Positions 17,027 through 26,137 of a stretch of DNA of 47,833 bases are shown here, piece by piece. The DNA is taken from the NCBI GenBank assembly GCA_009780855.1, contig WQZG01000018.1, positions 1 to 47,833 of the forward strand, read 5' to 3'. The notes below the pieces were generated by a model. It was not told the origin of the DNA. It ran no database searches and saw only the letters and a program-made list of their open reading frames with translations. The number at the start of each line of letters is the position of its first letter. Positions within the stretch are counted from its first letter, which is position 1. The DNA comes from Treponema sp. Lineage in GTDB: Bacteria; Spirochaetota; Spirochaetia; Treponematales; Breznakiellaceae. The translations under genes and the position numbers were made by a program.

Positions 17027-18679
17027 ATGAAAAAGTTGTTAATGTTTTTAGTACCGGTATCATTATTATTTGGTGTTATTACAAACACTTTTGCTGGAGG
17101 CGGAGGTCAGTCTACACCAAGTACAACAACAGGTGAAAAAATACCTGTAACAACAGGAGGCACCTTAATTATAGGTGAATATATCCTGGATACCCAGCTG
17201 GCTGCAAAAAATCCCCTTTTCCCATCTAATACAGCCATAGGAATTTTGAATTTTATCTATGAACGCCTTATGTATTTTAACTCAATAACTGGTGTTCTAG
17301 AACCTCAAATTGCGACTGGTTATGAATGGAGTGGTGATTTTAGGACATTGACATTTACAATCCGAGATAATATTAAATGGCATGACGGACAACCATTGAC
17401 AGCTGATGATGTTGTCTTTTCATATACAATATTAAAAAATTACCCGGTAACTGACAATTATTCATTATGGAGTAAAATTTCTTCTGTTACATCACAGGGG
17501 AATAAAGTTATTTTTCAATTATCACAAGATTTCCCTTCATTGCCATTTTACACTGATGATGTTTACATTTTACCAAAACATATTTGGGAGGGAATATCAA
17601 ACATTACTGAATTTCTTAATCCGACTCCGGTTGGCTCAGGACCATTTACATGGGGCTCCTATACTGTAGGAACTGAAGTTCAATTAAAGGCATATAAAGA
17701 TTATTGGGCTGGAGCTCCTAAAGTAGATAATTTCATAATAAAACTTTATAATACTTCACCAAATGCTACTTTAGGACTTCTCCGTCAAGATATTTATGCG
17801 ACCATGGGAACAATTGCTGTTGCAAATACACCGGAATTTTTATCAAAACCTAATGCAAAAATGCAGCTTTTTGCTGGATTAACTAATTGGCTTGTGTTTT
17901 TCAATCTAGAAAATGAACTTCTTGCTGATGTAAATGTTCGAAAAGCCATGTGTATGGCCATAAATCCTACTGAACTTGATGCAAGAACCAATTATGGTAC
18001 TGCATTTCCGGTAAGTATTGGTTTTCTACCATTTCTTTTTGGAGACCTAATAAGTGAAAAAGCTAAAGAACCTTTTGTTACTGATCCAGCTGGAGCTATC
18101 AAACTACTTGAGGATTCAGGATATACCAGAGGATCTGATGGTATCTTCCAAAAAAATGGGAAACGTCTTTCCTTTACTTACCATAATGCTTCTGGAGCTC
18201 CAGGTCAACAAATGCAAGCAGGAATGATTCAACAATGGTTACTCAACATAGGGATCGAAATAATTCCACGTCTTGCTACTTGGCCTGAACTTACTGCTCT
18301 TGCTCAAAGAGGTAATTATGATTTATTACAAAATAGTATAAGTTTTCCACCAGATCCCTATGCCGCTTTAAATACAACATTCAATTCATCAATGACTGCG
18401 CCCAAAGGAACAAATGTTGTAGGTACAAACTATATGCGTTACAGGAATCCTAAGGTGGACGCACTTCTAGACGAAGTTGCCAGTGTAGTAGATCCGGCAA
18501 AGCAAAAGGAAATTTATACACAAATTCAAGATATTATCATTGATGATTGTCCTTTTATTCCCATGTATAATACAGGAGGACATATTCCTTACTACGATGG
18601 TGGTCGCTATATGGGCTGGTTAGATGATATTCCAATTTTTGCTAACCGTTCCATTATTAATGTTTATGAAGTAAAATAA
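17027..18679 (+). CDS. Peptide/nickel-type ABC transporter substrate-binding protein (SBP_bac_5)
   Basis: This 550-residue periplasmic binding protein captures the substrate for the importer encoded next. A signal peptide of about 24 residues ends FAGGGGQS, with no lipobox cysteine, so it is probably soluble in the periplasm. Family segments include LTFTIRDNIKWHDGQPLTADD and GSGPFTWGSY. The C-terminal QKEIYTQIQDIIIDDCPFIP is typical. GGAGG precedes the ATG. The gene is AT-rich like its neighbours. SBP_bac_5 proteins bind peptides but also oligosaccharides and metal chelates, so the ligand is open; the sulfatase at the end of the operon hints at a sulfated compound. Confidence 0.92.
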   Translation: MKKLLMFLVPVSLLFGVITNTFAGGGGQSTPSTTTGEKIPVTTGGTLIIGEYILDTQLAAKNPLFPSNTAIGILNFIYERLMYFNSITGVLEPQIATGYEWSGDFRTLTFTIRDNIKWHDGQPLTADDVVFSYTILKNYPVTDNYSLWSKISSVTSQGNKVIFQLSQDFPSLPFYTDDVYILPKHIWEGISNITEFLNPTPVGSGPFTWGSYTVGTEVQLKAYKDYWAGAPKVDNFIIKLYNTSPNATLGLLRQDIYATMGTIAVANTPEFLSKPNAKMQLFAGLTNWLVFFNLENELLADVNVRKAMCMAINPTELDARTNYGTAFPVSIGFLPFLFGDLISEKAKEPFVTDPAGAIKLLEDSGYTRGSDGIFQKNGKRLSFTYHNASGAPGQQMQAGMIQQWLLNIGIEIIPRLATWPELTALAQRGNYDLLQNSISFPPDPYAALNTTFNSSMTAPKGTNVVGTNYMRYRNPKVDALLDEVASVVDPAKQKEIYTQIQDIIIDDCPFIPMYNTGGHIPYYDGGRYMGWLDDIPIFANRSIINVYEVK

Positions 18680-18727
18680 CTATTCACGAGGTTAAAATTC
18701 TTTATAAATATTTTATGGAGGAAGATA

Positions 18728-19717
18728 ATGGCCAGAATTAAGCCAGAATATGTAATAAAAAGGCTAGCAGGTGCTGTTTTTACTTTGTGGGTAGCTCTAA
18801 CCATAAACTTCCTCCTTCCTAGAGTAATGGGAGGAAATCCTGCAGATTATATTGCCAGCCAAGTAGCAATGGGTTCACAGGAATATGCCAATGTATTAAA
18901 AATTCAGTTCGGCCTTGATAAAAGTATTATCGAACAATATTTGCTATATCTTATTAATTTACTTCATGGCAACTTAGGGATTTCCTTCAGTATTTTTCCA
19001 GTTCCGGTAAGTATGATTATTATCAGAGCCATCCCTTGGACCCTTTTGATTGTTATTACTTCTACTTTAATTTCATTTGCTATTGCATGGGTTTTAGGTA
19101 CTCTAGCTGCATTAAAACAAGGGAAAATTTTTGATCAATTAGTAGTTGGAGCTTCCTTTTATATTCAATCAACTCCTTATTTTTTTGTAGGAATGCTTAT
19201 TTTAATGGGGTTAGGATTTTACTTGGGCTGGTTCCCAATTGCACATTCCATGCCCAGTGGAATAAATCCGGGAACACCATGGTATAAACTTATAGGACCA
19301 ATTTCATATCATGCTTTTCTTCCTGTATTGTCATTAATCGTTGTTTCTTTGGCAGGGAGAATGGTAATGATGCGAAGTAATATACTTCAAATTTTTTCGG
19401 AAGATTATATCACCTTAGCACAGGCTAAAGGCTTAAAAAGAAGTAAAATCCTAATGAAATATGCTTTACGAAATGCACTTCTCCCTTCTTTTACAGGTCT
19501 TATGCTGAGTTTGGGAAGTGCAGTAGGGGGTGCCATTACGACTGAATTAATTTTTGCATATCCTGGAATTGGTCTTACTATTATGAATGCAATTTTAAAT
19601 CATGATTATCCTTTAATTCAGGGATGTTTTGCCATAATTGCATTTTGTGTAGTCGCAATGAATCTCATTGCAGATATGATCTATCCTTTATTAGATCCCA
19701 GAGTTAACCTAAACTGA
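18728..19717 (+). CDS. ABC transporter permease, DppB/OppB type
   Basis: This 329-residue inner-membrane protein has about six hydrophobic helices, starting with RLAGAVFTLWVALTINFLLP, the usual DppB opening. The conserved ATPase-contact (EAA) loop is around DYITLAQAKGLKRSKIL. It forms the membrane channel with the next gene product. GGAGG sits eight bases before the ATG. Spacing to the binding-protein gene is 48 bases and to the next permease 13 bases. The gene is AT-rich throughout. Confidence 0.93.
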   Translation: MARIKPEYVIKRLAGAVFTLWVALTINFLLPRVMGGNPADYIASQVAMGSQEYANVLKIQFGLDKSIIEQYLLYLINLLHGNLGISFSIFPVPVSMIIIRAIPWTLLIVITSTLISFAIAWVLGTLAALKQGKIFDQLVVGASFYIQSTPYFFVGMLILMGLGFYLGWFPIAHSMPSGINPGTPWYKLIGPISYHAFLPVLSLIVVSLAGRMVMMRSNILQIFSEDYITLAQAKGLKRSKILMKYALRNALLPSFTGLMLSLGSAVGGAITTELIFAYPGIGLTIMNAILNHDYPLIQGCFAIIAFCVVAMNLIADMIYPLLDPRVNLN

Positions 19718-19730
19718 TAAGGAAAGTATA

Positions 19731-20573
19731 ATGTTTAAGAAATATATTCTAAATAATAATAAAGCTAAAATTGGCATTGGGATCATTCTTTTTTTTATTA
19801 TAATTACTATTTTTGCCCCAATAATCGCTCCTTATAATCCTAAAAGTATAGAATTTATACCTTGGGAAAAACCATCTTTAACTCATCCATTAGGTGTGAA
19901 CAGTTACGGTCAAGATGTATTATCTCAGGTAATCTACGGTACAAGAGTAACTATGCCAGTTGGAATTTTTGCCGGATTAATTTCAAGTATTATAGGTGTT
20001 GTAGTAGGAATAATTGCTGGTTATTTAGCTGGAATATTAGGTGAAATCTTAATGCGAATTGTTGATGTTCTTCTGGTGATCCCTACGCTGGCAGTCATGA
20101 TTGTTGTTGCATCATTTGTTCAGGATCTTCGAATTGTCGGAACAATAATAATCATCGGGGCCTTAAGCTGGTTATGGACTGCGCGCAGCATACGCTCCCA
20201 AACCTTATCTGAATCAAGGCGGGATTATGTGGATGCGGCAAATGCCCTTGGAATGGGGCCATTTGAAATCATGTTCAGGGAAATACTCCCGAATATATTT
20301 CCAGTGGTCACTGCGAATATGGTAATGGTTGTTACTTCATCCATGCTGACGGAAGCGTCCATGAGTTTTCTGGGGATCGGAGATCCCACTCTTATAAGCT
20401 GGGGGAAAATGCTGTCGATTGCCTTTGACAATTCGGCAATAATTTATAAAGCTTGGTGGTGGATGATTCCGCCTGGGCTTTGCATCTCTACATTGGGTTA
20501 CAGTTTCATACTTATTGGAAACTCCTTCCTGGACATTTTCGCCCAGGATCGCGGCGGCAGAGTAAAACTTTAG
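19731..20573 (+). CDS. ABC transporter permease, DppC/OppC type (compositional mosaic)
   Basis: This 280-residue second permease of the importer has about six membrane helices. The family opening is NNNKAKIGIGIILFFIIITI, and HPLGVNSYGQDVLSQVIYG is the conserved DppC segment. The contact loop is RDYVDAANALGMGPFEI. The gene is intact, but its composition changes in the middle. Hand counts per 60 bases give 18 G or C at 19981-20040, 26 at 20041-20100, 23 at 20101-20160, 31 at 20161-20220 and 30 at 20221-20280. The break thus falls near residues 110-145. This points to recombination within the gene. Confidence 0.93.
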   Translation: MFKKYILNNNKAKIGIGIILFFIIITIFAPIIAPYNPKSIEFIPWEKPSLTHPLGVNSYGQDVLSQVIYGTRVTMPVGIFAGLISSIIGVVVGIIAGYLAGILGEILMRIVDVLLVIPTLAVMIVVASFVQDLRIVGTIIIIGALSWLWTARSIRSQTLSESRRDYVDAANALGMGPFEIMFREILPNIFPVVTANMVMVVTSSMLTEASMSFLGIGDPTLISWGKMLSIAFDNSAIIYKAWWWMIPPGLCISTLGYSFILIGNSFLDIFAQDRGGRVKL

Positions 20574-20582
20574 GTTATAAAA

Positions 20583-21560
20583 ATGCAGGAACCATTACTG
20601 GAAGTAAAGAACCTGAGCGTTGAATACGCTGTCGCACGCGGAAAATTAAAGGCTGTCAACAATGTGAGTTTCACCATACACAAGGGTGAATTCTTCGGCC
20701 TGGCAGGAGAGTCCGGCTGTGGCAAATCAACTATCGCCTTTGCAATCATGAGGCTGCTCAAGGGCGCTGCTTCAGTTTCCGACGGCGAAGTTGTCTTCCG
20801 CGGGAAGAACATCCTTACCTTTGGAGAAGAGGAGCTCCGTTTATTCCGCTGGGATAAAACCTCCATGGTCCTTCAGAGTGCAATGAACAATCTGAATCCG
20901 GTGATCAACATCGGGAGCCAGCTTAGTGACGCCATTATGGCCCACAGACCGGTAGGTCCGCAAAAGGCGATGAAAAAGGCAAGGGAACTCTTAACGCTCG
21001 TAAATATCGAGCAGGGAAGGATAAATGCCTTTCCACATGAACTATCCGGGGGTATGCGGCAGCGTGTGGTTATCGCCATGGCAATGGCCCTGGAACCGGA
21101 CCTGATTATTTTTGATGAACCGACTACCGCACTGGATGTGGTTGTTCAGTACAATATAATCTATAAAATAATTGAACTGAAAAAACAGATGGATTTTTCT
21201 ATAATGTTCATAACCCACGATCTCCCGCTGATGCTTGAAATATGCGACTGCATCGGCATAATGTACGCGGGAAAACTGGTCGAGCTTTCCCCGGTCAGCG
21301 AACTGAAGCACGGCGCCGGGCATCCGTATACACGCGGGCTGTTACAGGCCTTCCCTTCACTGCTGGGCGCGAAAGTAAAAATAACGGGAATCCCGGGCAG
21401 TGTGCCCGACCTCATTACACCGCCGCAAGGTTGCCTTTTCTACCCGCGCTGTACTGAATCTAAAGAGATCTGCAGGGAAACGGAACCGGTTTTCAGATCC
21501 CTGGATGAGGAGCATTTCTGCGCCTGCCATTTCAACGGAACAGGAGCGGCCCGTGAGTAA
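20583..21560 (+). CDS. ABC transporter ATP-binding protein, DppD/OppD type
   Basis: This 325-residue cytoplasmic ATPase powers the importer together with the next gene product. Walker A is GESGCGKSTIAF, the signature is LSGGMRQRVVIAMAM, Walker B is LIIFDEPTTALD, and the switch histidine is in FITHDLPL. The C-terminal oligopeptide-transporter extension has a cysteine-rich FYPRCTESKEICRETEP pattern, which may hold an iron-sulfur cluster as in other Opp/Dpp ATPases. It starts 10 bases after the permease gene. Composition is host-like, near 50% GC. Confidence 0.94.
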   Translation: MQEPLLEVKNLSVEYAVARGKLKAVNNVSFTIHKGEFFGLAGESGCGKSTIAFAIMRLLKGAASVSDGEVVFRGKNILTFGEEELRLFRWDKTSMVLQSAMNNLNPVINIGSQLSDAIMAHRPVGPQKAMKKARELLTLVNIEQGRINAFPHELSGGMRQRVVIAMAMALEPDLIIFDEPTTALDVVVQYNIIYKIIELKKQMDFSIMFITHDLPLMLEICDCIGIMYAGKLVELSPVSELKHGAGHPYTRGLLQAFPSLLGAKVKITGIPGSVPDLITPPQGCLFYPRCTESKEICRETEPVFRSLDEEHFCACHFNGTGAARE

Positions 21561-22581
21561 AATCGAATTCAGGAATGTATATAAAAATTTTCCGGTAAAG
21601 GGAAAGCTCTTTGAAAGAAAAGAACTGCACGCAGTAAAAAACATGAGCTTTTCCATTGATGAAGGCCATACCCTGGCAGTGGTAGGTGAATCAGGTTGCG
21701 GCAAAACAACACTGGCCAGATTGTTGATGAAACTGCATGAGGTTAGCAGCGGAGAAATTTTTGTTGATGGTGAACCAATTAGTACTATCAGGGGTAAAAG
21801 AGCCATCAGAAAATTCCGCAGCTGTATACAAATGATCTTCCAGGATCCATTCGGCAGCCTGAATCCGGCTCATGAAACAGGCCAAATTATCAGCCGGGCA
21901 GTCAGCCTGCATTCGGCAGATTTGAAAAATGAAGAAATAAACAACAGAGTTATCGCTTTACTTGAGCTTGTCGGCTTGACGCCGGCGGAAGACTTCATTT
22001 CAAAACATCCGGCCCAGTTATCCGGCGGACAGCGTCAGAGAATCGTCATTGCGCGTGCTTTGGCGGTAAATCCGTCGATCATAGTTGCGGATGAACCTAC
22101 TTCCATGCTTGATGTTTCCATAGGCATCGACATCATGAACCTGCTTTTGGAACTCAAGGAAAAACAGAAACTGACAATGATGTACATTACCCACAATCTG
22201 GCTTCGGCGCGTTACATGGCCGACTACATGACAGTCATGTACGCGGGAACCTGTGTGGAGTACGGAGCTATTGACGAGATGATCAGCTCGCCATATCATC
22301 CTTATACCATTCTACTTCTTAACAGCACGCCGGAACCGTTCAGAGATAAGAAACTCAATTTAACCGCCAAAGAAGATGCACCCGATCTTATTAGCGGGAA
22401 GCCCCAGTGTATGTACAGCGCCCGCTGCCCAAAAGCAGAAAGCCGATGTTTTACATCAGAGCCGCCGGAGTATGTATTCGGAAAACGTAGGGTAAAATGT
22501 TTTATTTATGAAAATATAAGGTCTATAGACGTTCCTCCTGTTAATGCTAATATCTACACAGGAGCGGCCAATGACAACTAA
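21553..22581 (+). CDS. ABC transporter ATP-binding protein, DppF/OppF type
   Basis: This is the second ATPase of the importer, 342 residues from the chosen GTG at 21553. That start has a GGAG site upstream and overlaps the previous gene by eight bases. An upstream in-frame ATG exists but would overlap by 160 bases. Walker A is GESGCGKTTLARL, the signature is LSGGQRQRIVIARAL, Walker B is IIVADEPTSMLD, and the histidine is in YITHNLASA. The C-terminal extension has MYSARCPKAESRC, again a cysteine cluster. The stop overlaps the sulfatase start by 11 bases, which ties the sulfatase to the importer. Confidence 0.93.
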   Translation: MSKIEFRNVYKNFPVKGKLFERKELHAVKNMSFSIDEGHTLAVVGESGCGKTTLARLLMKLHEVSSGEIFVDGEPISTIRGKRAIRKFRSCIQMIFQDPFGSLNPAHETGQIISRAVSLHSADLKNEEINNRVIALLELVGLTPAEDFISKHPAQLSGGQRQRIVIARALAVNPSIIVADEPTSMLDVSIGIDIMNLLLELKEKQKLTMMYITHNLASARYMADYMTVMYAGTCVEYGAIDEMISSPYHPYTILLLNSTPEPFRDKKLNLTAKEDAPDLISGKPQCMYSARCPKAESRCFTSEPPEYVFGKRRVKCFIYENIRSIDVPPVNANIYTGAANDN

Positions 22582-23902
22582 ACCCAACATAATCACCATA
22601 ATGACAGACGACCAGGGATACGGCGACTTAAGCTGCATGGGCAGTAAAGATGTACTCACCCCCCACTTTGACAGACTGGCAGCAGCGGGCGTACGGTTCG
22701 AAAGTTTTTATTCAAACAGTCCGGTATGCTCTCCTTCAAGGGCTTCCCTGCTGACAGGCCGTTATCCGGGTTATGCCGGCGTGCGTGCGATTCTTGCAGG
22801 GAGGCGGACTACTACCGGACTGACAAACGAAAGCCCGACAATAGCCGCCGCGTTAAAAAAGGAAGGGTACGACACGGCCCTTATCGGCAAGTGGCATCTG
22901 GGCCTTGCCCCGCAGTGCAGGCCGCTTGCGAACGGGTTCGATTATTTTTACGGTTTTATGGCAGGCTGCATCGATTATTATTCGCATATTTTTTATTGGG
23001 GCATGGCTGACGGCAGGACAAACCCGACTCACGATCTCTGGGAAAACAATAACGAAGTCTACAATAACGGCCAATATTTTACCGATTTGATAAGCGAAAA
23101 AACAATTGAATATATACGCGAAAAATCCGCAGTCCGCAGGCCTTATTACCTCTACCTGGGCTACAACGCGCCGCACTATCCCATGCATGCCCCGGACAAG
23201 TATATGAAACGTTTCAATCATTTACCCTGGGACAGGCAGGTAATGGCTGCGATGATAAGCGCAGTTGACGACGGTCTGGGAATGATAGCGGACGAACTGG
23301 AACGGCAGGGCGCCCTTGAAAATACAATAATCGTTTTCCAGAGCGACAACGGGCCGTCCCGCGAATCACGGAACTGGCTGGACGGCAATCCGGATCCCTA
23401 TTACGGGGGCAGCTCCGGTAAATTCAAGGGACACAAGTTCAGCCTTTTTGAGGGCGGTATCCGGGTGCCTTCGATAATAAGCTGGCCAGGTCATATTCCG
23501 GGCGGCCAGGTAATAAGCGAGCCGGTTGTATCAATGGACTACTTCCCGACCCTGTTAAAAACCGCGGGCGGCAATCCCGCAGATTACAGGCTGGACGGTC
23601 TGGACATCATGAAGGTACTTACCGAAAAATCGTCTTCTCCGCATAAAGAAATATTCTGGGAAATGGGCAAACAAACCGCGATGAGGCAGGGCAGGTACAA
23701 GCTGGTTCTCAACGGCGTACTGGTGGAAGACGGCCCGCAGTCGGCAGAAGTGTTCCTGTCAGATTTGGAAAACGATCCCGGCGAAAAAATCAACCTTGCC
23801 GCGGAAAAACCGGAGCTTGCGGCCTCAATGAAGGCAGCCGCGGAAAAATGGCGGCAGAATTTGGAAAACGCCTGGGAGCAGCGCAAAGACAAGCCGCAGT
23901 AG
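22571..23902 (+). CDS. Type I sulfatase, cytoplasmic, linked to importer
   Basis: This 443-residue arylsulfatase-type hydrolase has the formylglycine motif CSPSRASLLTG at Cys53. The metal-site segments are TDDQGYGDL at the N-terminus and FQSDNGPSRE further on, with KWHLG and HKFSLFEGGIRVP as typical active-site loops. It lacks a signal peptide, so it should desulfate substrate after import. Translation is coupled to the DppF-type ATPase by an 11-base overlap. It is more like the arylsulfatase A group than the sulfatase at 1343-2806. The final gene of the operon, it faces a convergent unknown gene after 31 bases. Confidence 0.93.
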   Translation: MTTKPNIITIMTDDQGYGDLSCMGSKDVLTPHFDRLAAAGVRFESFYSNSPVCSPSRASLLTGRYPGYAGVRAILAGRRTTTGLTNESPTIAAALKKEGYDTALIGKWHLGLAPQCRPLANGFDYFYGFMAGCIDYYSHIFYWGMADGRTNPTHDLWENNNEVYNNGQYFTDLISEKTIEYIREKSAVRRPYYLYLGYNAPHYPMHAPDKYMKRFNHLPWDRQVMAAMISAVDDGLGMIADELERQGALENTIIVFQSDNGPSRESRNWLDGNPDPYYGGSSGKFKGHKFSLFEGGIRVPSIISWPGHIPGGQVISEPVVSMDYFPTLLKTAGGNPADYRLDGLDIMKVLTEKSSSPHKEIFWEMGKQTAMRQGRYKLVLNGVLVEDGPQSAEVFLSDLENDPGEKINLAAEKPELAASMKAAAEKWRQNLENAWEQRKDKPQ

Positions 23903-23933
23903 AATCGCAGCAGCCGGGTTCTGGTTACCGGTA

Positions 23934-25019
23934 TTATGGTTTAAAATTATTTAAAAAACCGAAAATACAATCCGCAATTTCCAAATCCAGTTTGCGGCAT
24001 TCGGTAAGGATTTGCGCGATTTGACTGCGGACAGCGGCATCATTTAAAGCAAGCCTTTCATTCCTGTTTATCGAATTAATGAGCCACATATTATCGTGGA
24101 TTTTTTTGGCCGCCCTTATTGCCGGCGCAAGCTGTTCAGTTCCAAAAATACGCTGAACCTCCTCAAGTTCTTTTGACAGATAATAGCGCCGCTCGGCAAG
24201 GTCCCATATCTGCGGCTGTACCTGGGGTACTTTGTTTTGGACAGCCATGTCGGCGCCGCTGTTACCAGCGCAGCTGGCACCGGCACAGACTTCACAGGCG
24301 GTAAACCAGCCGCAATACGCTTCCAGGATAATGTCATTGCGGAGCAGGCCCGCACCCCGCTCCAGCGCACCATACAGAAGTGTTTTAACATTGGCCGGCG
24401 GATTGGGCGCTGACTTAATCAAAGCAACGGCAATAACATCACAGGTCCAGTCAGAAATATATTTGCATTTATCAGGCGCAAAGGATTTGTTTTGCCTGTC
24501 ATCCCCTGCGGAAAATTTCCAGGCCAAAAGGTCTTCGCCGCCGCTGCGGTAACCAATTGCAAGCAATATGCGATCGCCGGGGTTACCGCCGAACAAAAGC
24601 ACCGGGTAACCCTGAGCCAGATTACCCAGGGTTTTTTCCCCAATCTGTCCAGTAATTATTTCTGCCCTTATACCTGCGATTTCAAAACAGTCAAGGAGAG
24701 GCCGCGTGTCTATAGGTAAAATACTGGCGGGCTCCCAGAAACCGGCCGGGTGAGATCCCCGGGGCAGGGCCGGGGTTAAATAATTCCAGACATCCTGCCA
24801 GAATAAAAAACCTTCGCCGGATACAAGCAGATGACGGTAATAATCGTAATCTGCGCGGTAAGTGCGGTTATGTTCGGTTTCCGCGCGGGTATCATGAGGC
24901 GCGCCCATCAGTACAGAAAGCGACATTAAAGCCGATGCAAATGCCCGCGTATGAGGAACAAGGGCGGGACCGCCGCGATCAATTGATCCGTTAAACGGAA
25001 TTTTTATAGTCTGGTTCAT
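23934..25019 (-). CDS. Unknown protein, possible C39/BtrH-like fold, second of a pair
   Basis: This 361-residue protein is not recognised with certainty. The middle strand pattern YPVLLFGGNPGDRILLAIGY resembles the histidine-strand region of papain-like C39/BtrH-type proteins. The N-terminal helix where the catalytic cysteine would sit (VPHTRAFASALMSLSVLMG) has none. A cysteine group follows in YCGWFTACEVCAGASC, and the last 90 residues are helical. The start overlaps the stop of the upstream gene by four bases as ATGA, so the two are co-translated. The two proteins share this general layout, which suggests distant paralogy. No signal peptide is seen. Confidence 0.6.
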   Translation of the reverse strand: MNQTIKIPFNGSIDRGGPALVPHTRAFASALMSLSVLMGAPHDTRAETEHNRTYRADYDYYRHLLVSGEGFLFWQDVWNYLTPALPRGSHPAGFWEPASILPIDTRPLLDCFEIAGIRAEIITGQIGEKTLGNLAQGYPVLLFGGNPGDRILLAIGYRSGGEDLLAWKFSAGDDRQNKSFAPDKCKYISDWTCDVIAVALIKSAPNPPANVKTLLYGALERGAGLLRNDIILEAYCGWFTACEVCAGASCAGNSGADMAVQNKVPQVQPQIWDLAERRYYLSKELEEVQRIFGTEQLAPAIRAAKKIHDNMWLINSINRNERLALNDAAVRSQIAQILTECRKLDLEIADCIFGFLNNFKP

Positions 25020-26137
25020 GATTCACCGGCGAAAACCGCCAGAATCCCGTCACAGACACCGCCCATCTTTCGAAGAACAGCGGCGATTTGAGCCCGGAAC
25101 TCATGCTCCCTGAATTCTGCCATGGGCGGGAAAAAGCCGCCCTGCAGTTTCCAGATTTCGTTTTTATAATCTTCCATCTTTTTGTAAAGGGGCTGAAGCT
25201 TAACGGCAATTTTTATTTCGGGATATTGTCCGCATACCTGGTTAAAAAATTTATTGGCGGAACTTGTACAAACACAGCAATAGGGAGAACAGTGCAGATT
25301 CCAGCAAACTTCGCCAGCCTTGCTGTCGTCGCCAGCTTTGCTGTCGTCGCCAGCTTTGCTGTCGTCGCCGGCCTTGTCATTAAAAAATGAATCATCTTCA
25401 AGAGTACATGCCCAGGTTTCAAAAGCTGTTTTTCCAAAAACGTATTTATGCCCGTAATTGTTCTCCGACGGCGGAAGTGTAAGCAGACCGGGAATTGAAT
25501 CAATCGCGTTTTGGCATAAACGGCCCATATCCGCATTTTCTGACTTTTTACCGGCCAAAAAAATACCGTATGTACTTTCGAGTCCGTTCGTTATTGACGA
25601 ATAGCCGTACTCGTCCAAAGAACCTTCCGGCAGGCGTTCGGGTCCCAAATACAGGTTTACATACAGCAGGCCGTTTTCACCGTAACCGCCGATTAAACAG
25701 CCTTCCGGCAATGGATCGTAACGGTTTCCGCCGCGCGTTATTACGCCGCCCATGCCCCAGGCAACAACGGGAACGCCGGAGTCAACAGAGGCTTTTATCG
25801 CGTTCATTGCGGCGTCAGGATCTTTTTTAATCTGCCCGTTTGAAATGTAAATACAGTCATACCCAAACGCGGCAAACGTTTTTTTAACCGCCGCCGGATT
25901 ATAAAAATAATTGGTAATGCCAGAGTCGCAAGGCGCGTTTTTGGGATTGCCCTTCTCTGCCGAATATAAATAGGCAAAATTATCGCCGGTAAAATTGGCA
26001 TAAAAACCGAAGTCATCAACAGCCGAACCAAGCGCTTTACCCACCGAACAAATGGCGGAGCAAAGAAAAAAATTTTCAGAATTTTTAATCCTGCGGTAAT
26101 CCGCAATCTTGTTGGATAAACGGAGAGACTGGAGCAT
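25016..26137 (-). CDS. Unknown protein, possible C39/BtrH-like fold, first of a pair
   Basis: This 373-residue protein has no confident family. The N-terminal segment ENFFLCSAICSVGKALG has cysteines at the site where C39/BtrH-like folds carry theirs. It continues with VPVVAWGMGG and a following LIGGYGENGLLYVNLYLG strand pair. A six-residue repeat (GDDSKA) occurs three times near residue 260, followed by the cysteine-dense CWNLHCSPYCCVC. The end is helical. The start has an AAGGAG site. A metal or disulfide role for the cysteine cluster is possible but unproven. A peptidase or acyltransferase-like activity is only a guess. Confidence 0.6.
   Translation of the reverse strand: MLQSLRLSNKIADYRRIKNSENFFLCSAICSVGKALGSAVDDFGFYANFTGDNFAYLYSAEKGNPKNAPCDSGITNYFYNPAAVKKTFAAFGYDCIYISNGQIKKDPDAAMNAIKASVDSGVPVVAWGMGGVITRGGNRYDPLPEGCLIGGYGENGLLYVNLYLGPERLPEGSLDEYGYSSITNGLESTYGIFLAGKKSENADMGRLCQNAIDSIPGLLTLPPSENNYGHKYVFGKTAFETWACTLEDDSFFNDKAGDDSKAGDDSKAGDDSKAGEVCWNLHCSPYCCVCTSSANKFFNQVCGQYPEIKIAVKLQPLYKKMEDYKNEIWKLQGGFFPPMAEFREHEFRAQIAAVLRKMGGVCDGILAVFAGES
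25313..25380. repeat. In-frame 18-bp tandem repeat
   Basis: Three full 18-base units and a partial fourth (plus-strand unit GCCAGCTTTGCTGTCGTC, with one T/C variant) encode the GDDSKA repeat of the protein at 25016-26137. Because 18 is a multiple of three, copy-number change would lengthen or shorten the linker without a frameshift. It immediately precedes the cysteine-rich segment. Confidence 0.85.
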
